DNA of 6,836 nt from Erysipelotrichaceae bacterium (GTDB lineage: Bacteria > Bacillota_I > Bacilli_A > Erysipelotrichales > Erysipelotrichaceae), in assembly GCA_017419065.1 (NCBI GenBank), contig JAFOMB010000236.1, forward strand, positions 1-6,836, in the 5' to 3' direction. The notes beneath the pieces were generated by a model. The model was not told where the DNA came from and did not search any database. It saw only the letters and a list, made by a program, of their open reading frames with translations. Positions 4,286 through 6,836 of the stretch are shown here, one piece after another (position 1 is the stretch's first letter; each line of letters opens with the position of its first letter). Both the position numbers and the translations under genes were made by a program.

Positions 4286-5935
4286 ATGAACAGATATGAT
4301 GAACTCTACCCGCGCCCGCTCTTACAGAGAGATTCTTTCTTCTCCCTGAACGGCGAATGGCTGTGCAATGATTCTCTAATTGAAGTCCCCTTCCCGCCGG
4401 AGAGCTCTTTATCGGGCTACTCGGGAAAGAAAGAGGAATTCTATTACCGGAAGGACTTTTCTTTACCGGAGGGATTCTATCGTGAAGATGACGAAGTGAT
4501 ACTGCACTTCGGGGCTGTCGATCAGCTTGCCTCCGTCACTCTCAACGATCACTTCCTTCTCTTCCACGAGGGAGGCTATACCCCTTTTGAGATCGACATC
4601 ACCCCATATCTGAAGGAAGTCAATCACCTGGAAGTCTATGCGGTCGACCACCTGGAGACCTTCTATCCGTATGGAAAACAGACTCTCCATCCTCACGGCA
4701 TGTGGTATACTCCGGTGTCCGGGATCTGGCAGAGCGTCTGGATCGAAGCCAGACCGAAGGACGGCGTGAGAAGTCTTTCTATCAAGACAGATGATAATCA
4801 TCTGGAGATCGAAATAGAGACGGAGGCAGAAAAAGCGGAAGCCCTCCTGCATCTCCCTGTCAGAGACCTTAGAACTTCCTTCGAAGAAGGAAAAGTTGTC
4901 TTTGATCTGAGTGAGGTCCCGCATGAACTCTGGTCGACAGACCATCCTGTTTTATACGATCTTGAGATCGCCACCCCTTCCGAGACAGTAAAGTCCTACT
5001 GCGCCTTCCGGAAGATCGAAAGAAAGAAGATCGGAGGACATGAACGCCTCTTCCTCAACGGAAAACCGCTTTTCATCAACGGCCTTCTCGATCAGGGATA
5101 CTGGAGCGACGGTATCTTCCTTCCGGAAGATCCGGAACAGATCGCAAAAGAGATCACTGCCGTAAAGGAGCTTGGCTACAACTGCTTACGCAAGCACATC
5201 AAGGCCGAGCCGGAGATCTTCTATCACGAATGCGATAAACAGGGCATCCTGGTCATGCAGGACATGATCAACAGCGGCGACTACTCTTTCTTCTCGGATA
5301 CGATACTGCCGACTGTCGGGATTTCCCTGAACCGGGAAAAGATCGCCGATCAGAAGCGCTTCAACTTCTTCATCGACACCTCGAAGAAGATCATTGCGAG
5401 AGTAAGGAACCACCCATGCATCTTCGCCTATACGATATACAACGAAGGCTGGGGCCAGCAGGGTGCCTCCAGGGCCTATGAGATCCTCAGGGAAGAAGAT
5501 CCGGAGCGCCTCTTTGACAGCTGTTCCGGCTGGTTTGAAACGGAGAAGAGCGACTTTGACTCCAAACACATCTACTTCAGAAACAAGGTCCTCAAGGGAA
5601 GAGGAAAACTGCTGCTGTTAAGTGAATGCGGCGGCTTCTCAAGACGGATCGAAGGCCACGCCGATAAGGAAAAGACCTACGGCTATGGGAAGACGGACAG
5701 CGAGGAAGCTCTGACGGAAGCCATCCTGTCCATGCATGAAAAGATGACGATCCCGTCGATCTATAATGGCCTCTGCGGTGTCATCATGACCCAGGTCAGC
5801 GATGTCGAAGAGGAGATCAACGGACTCTTCACCTATGACCGGAAGGTATGCAAGGTCAACAAGGAAAAGATCAGAGAAGCCAACGAAAGGCTTCAGAAGA
5901 TCTATGAAGAAAGTATTGAAAAGGACAAACAGTGA
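4286..5935 (+). CDS. Glycoside hydrolase family 2 enzyme, short cytosolic form
   Basis: A 549-residue retaining exo-beta-glycosidase of GH2 (beta-galactosidase/beta-glucuronidase/beta-mannosidase superfamily). Order of domains: N-terminal jelly-roll sugar-binding domain (about 1-155) with LNGEW, YYRKDF, the VDQLASVTLND strand and the hallmark SGIWQSVWIE (145-154); a short immunoglobulin-like domain (about 158-245); and a TIM barrel (about 250-520) with LFLNGKPLFINGLLDQGYW, LGYNCLRKHIKAEPEIFYHE-type GH2 signature and YNEGWGQ. The acid/base is Glu387 (after Asn386) and the nucleophile is Glu447 in LLLSECGGF; both are present, so it should be active. No C-terminal accessory domain follows, which explains the length below 600-1000 residues. 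No signal peptide is seen, so the substrate is an imported oligosaccharide or glycoside; the sugar cannot be assigned. It has an ordinary GAGG site, is alone in its unit, and ends in its own terminator. No transporter gene is nearby in the window. Confidence 0.93.
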   Translation: MNRYDELYPRPLLQRDSFFSLNGEWLCNDSLIEVPFPPESSLSGYSGKKEEFYYRKDFSLPEGFYREDDEVILHFGAVDQLASVTLNDHFLLFHEGGYTPFEIDITPYLKEVNHLEVYAVDHLETFYPYGKQTLHPHGMWYTPVSGIWQSVWIEARPKDGVRSLSIKTDDNHLEIEIETEAEKAEALLHLPVRDLRTSFEEGKVVFDLSEVPHELWSTDHPVLYDLEIATPSETVKSYCAFRKIERKKIGGHERLFLNGKPLFINGLLDQGYWSDGIFLPEDPEQIAKEITAVKELGYNCLRKHIKAEPEIFYHECDKQGILVMQDMINSGDYSFFSDTILPTVGISLNREKIADQKRFNFFIDTSKKIIARVRNHPCIFAYTIYNEGWGQQGASRAYEILREEDPERLFDSCSGWFETEKSDFDSKHIYFRNKVLKGRGKLLLLSECGGFSRRIEGHADKEKTYGYGKTDSEEALTEAILSMHEKMTIPSIYNGLCGVIMTQVSDVEEEINGLFTYDRKVCKVNKEKIREANERLQKIYEESIEKDKQ

Positions 5936-5949
5936 GTTTGTCCTTTTTC
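5919..5949. terminator. Bidirectional terminator overlapping the GH2 stop codon
   Basis: A perfect 12-bp stem (5919-5930 with 5936-5947; core AAGGACAAAC/GTTTGTCCTT) has loop AGTGA that contains the GH2 TGA stop (5933-5935). A T run (5944-5948) ends the plus transcript. The A run on the left arm gives a shorter U tract for the convergent PHP gene, whose TAA begins at 5950, so only 14 nt separate the two coding regions. Confidence 0.9.
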
Positions 5950-6759
5950 TTAGAAGTATTTCTCTTTTCTCTTTTTCGCCTCGCCGATGATGTCAGGGTC
6001 TTCTTCTATCTTTAAATCAAGGCCCTTCAAGGCATCCAGCGCGGTATTCAAGTAGGTATCCGTGAGGAAGTCGCGGGGATCGTGGGCGTCGATGCCGATC
6101 ATGATACGGCACTTCTTTTCCGCGAAGACTTCAAAGATATCTCTGACAGGATACGGGAGACGGCAGCCGTCTTCATAAGAGCGTATCCCGATCTTGGCAC
6201 CGCTGCCGCAGTTGATCTCCAGAGGGATGTCATACTTTACCGAGAGATTGGCGATGTCTTCCGCCATCTTCCTAACAGATCTGTCTATCCTCGGATAGGA
6301 GAACATCGGCAGATCCGGATGGGCCAGACAGTCGCAGAGAGAATGGGAGAAGGCGTATTCGACGCGCTTCACGTATTCCCGGAGTTCTGCGGGATTGGTG
6401 AGAGTATAGACATCTTCCTTTCCGAAGACGAGGGAGTGCTGTCCCAGGATCATGTAGTCCATGCGCTCCCGGTATTCTTTTAAAAGATCCCATTTGGCGA
6501 TATAGCACTCTGTCTCCAGTCCCAGGTAGATCTCGATCTCGTCTTTATAGCGTTCTTTCAAATCGTTTACAGAAGAGATGTAGTCTTCCAGATCTTCATA
6601 GTCCATGCGGATGCCGGGTTCCGAGACATCATAAGGCGCATGGTCGGAGAAGCCGAGCTTCTTCATGCCGGCGCTGATGGCTGCCTGGACGTAGTGTTCA
6701 TCCAGACCGATCGCGTGACCGCAGCGTCTCGTATGCGTGTGATAGTTATTTTTTATCAT
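5950..6759 (-). CDS. PHP-domain phosphoesterase, HisJ (histidinol-phosphatase) family
   Basis: A 269-residue protein with a complete PHP metal site. Ligand motifs in order: HTHT (His7, His9), CGHA (His15), FSDHAPY (Asp39, His40), GLETE (Glu82 region), GQHS (His108), AHPD (His147) and GIDAH (Asp224, His226). The motif EINCGSG (181-187) also fits. These match the trinuclear PHP fold that cleaves phosphomonoesters; relatives include HisJ, which removes phosphate from L-histidinol phosphate in histidine synthesis. No other his genes are in the window, so the true substrate may differ, and the symbol is withheld. It is cytosolic. The start is fixed by AGGAGG (6765-6770), 5 nt before the ATG, and by HTHT at residues 7-10. 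The start overlaps the end of the preceding gene by 14 nt, implying translational coupling; it ends at the terminator shared with GH2. Confidence 0.9.
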   Translation of the reverse strand: MIKNNYHTHTRRCGHAIGLDEHYVQAAISAGMKKLGFSDHAPYDVSEPGIRMDYEDLEDYISSVNDLKERYKDEIEIYLGLETECYIAKWDLLKEYRERMDYMILGQHSLVFGKEDVYTLTNPAELREYVKRVEYAFSHSLCDCLAHPDLPMFSYPRIDRSVRKMAEDIANLSVKYDIPLEINCGSGAKIGIRSYEDGCRLPYPVRDIFEVFAEKKCRIMIGIDAHDPRDFLTDTYLNTALDALKGLDLKIEEDPDIIGEAKKRKEKYF

Positions 6760-6836
6760 CGTTTCCTCCTGTCACCATCTGCAGGAAAGAGTTCAGACGG
6801 GAATCAAAGACACTGGTGAAGACTTTCAGGAAACGG
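6746..6836 (-). CDS. C-terminal fragment of an unidentified upstream gene
   Basis: Only one minus-strand frame stays open to the right window edge; it gives the last 29 residues of a protein (ending SRLNSFLQMVTGGNDDKK) and a TAA stop at 6746-6748. It overlaps the PHP gene start by 14 nt and contains that gene's ribosome-binding site within its coding sequence, typical of an operon. The tail is too short to name a family. The other two minus frames contain stops (for example TGA near the edge). Confidence 0.6.
   Translation of the reverse strand, partial: RFLKVFTSVFDSRLNSFLQMVTGGNDDKK

Noticed and set aside
6082..6483. Plus-strand open frame (133 codons) opposite the PHP gene
   Set aside because: Antisense shadow; the minus-strand protein has all PHP metal motifs.
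1..6836. CRISPR array, insertion sequence, attachment site or long direct repeat
   Set aside because: I found no regularly spaced repeats, transposase motifs, or tRNA-end duplication next to tRNA-Thr within the window.

Overview
The window looks like chromosomal DNA of a low-to-mid GC Bacillota (Firmicutes) host-associated anaerobe, possibly of the Erysipelotrichia or Lachnospiraceae type. The grounds are AGGAGG ribosome-binding sites, TTGACA/TATAAT-like promoters, a tRNA with encoded CCA, a PadR–DUF1700/DUF4097 operon and a HisJ-type PHP protein. The family-level placement is inference only. I see no mobile element, phage gene, CRISPR array or rRNA.

Layout. Bases 1-912 (minus strand): an autoregulated-looking PadR repressor gene followed by a gene cut off by the window edge, which encodes a HAAS/DUF1700-like N-terminus joined to a DUF4097-type beta-repeat domain. 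A perfect 12-bp inverted repeat lies inside the padR promoter. Bases 988-1150 (plus): tRNA-Thr(CGU) with its own promoter and a terminator shared with the convergent gene. Bases 1150-2795 (minus): a small two-helix membrane protein and, upstream of it, a type-B carboxylesterase with an intact Ser-Asp-His triad. Bases 2837-4231 (minus): a two-gene unit of an acidic-linker helix-turn-helix protein followed by a stand-alone von Willebrand A (MIDAS) protein. Bases 4286-5935 (plus): a short, cytosolic glycoside hydrolase family 2 enzyme, divergent from the HTH gene. Bases 5950-6836 (minus): a PHP-family phosphoesterase (HisJ family), translationally overlapped by the C-terminal end of an unidentified upstream gene.

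The most unusual parts are non-coding. The 87-nt gap between the HTH and vWA genes encodes an RNA in which an 8-nt stretch resembling the 16S rRNA anti-Shine-Dalgarno tail is perfectly complementary to the vWA ribosome-binding site. The two strands are brought together by a 14-bp hairpin, so vWA translation is likely controlled by RNA folding. In addition, three minus-strand genes (91-aa membrane protein, esterase, HTH protein) have a -10-like hexamer exactly 6 nt before the ATG and no well-placed Shine-Dalgarno, which suggests leaderless transcripts alongside ordinary SD-led genes. The genes do not form one obvious pathway: the esterase, GH2 and PHP enzymes are probably independent metabolic genes, while PadR-DUF4097 and HTH-vWA look like two separate regulatory or stress modules.
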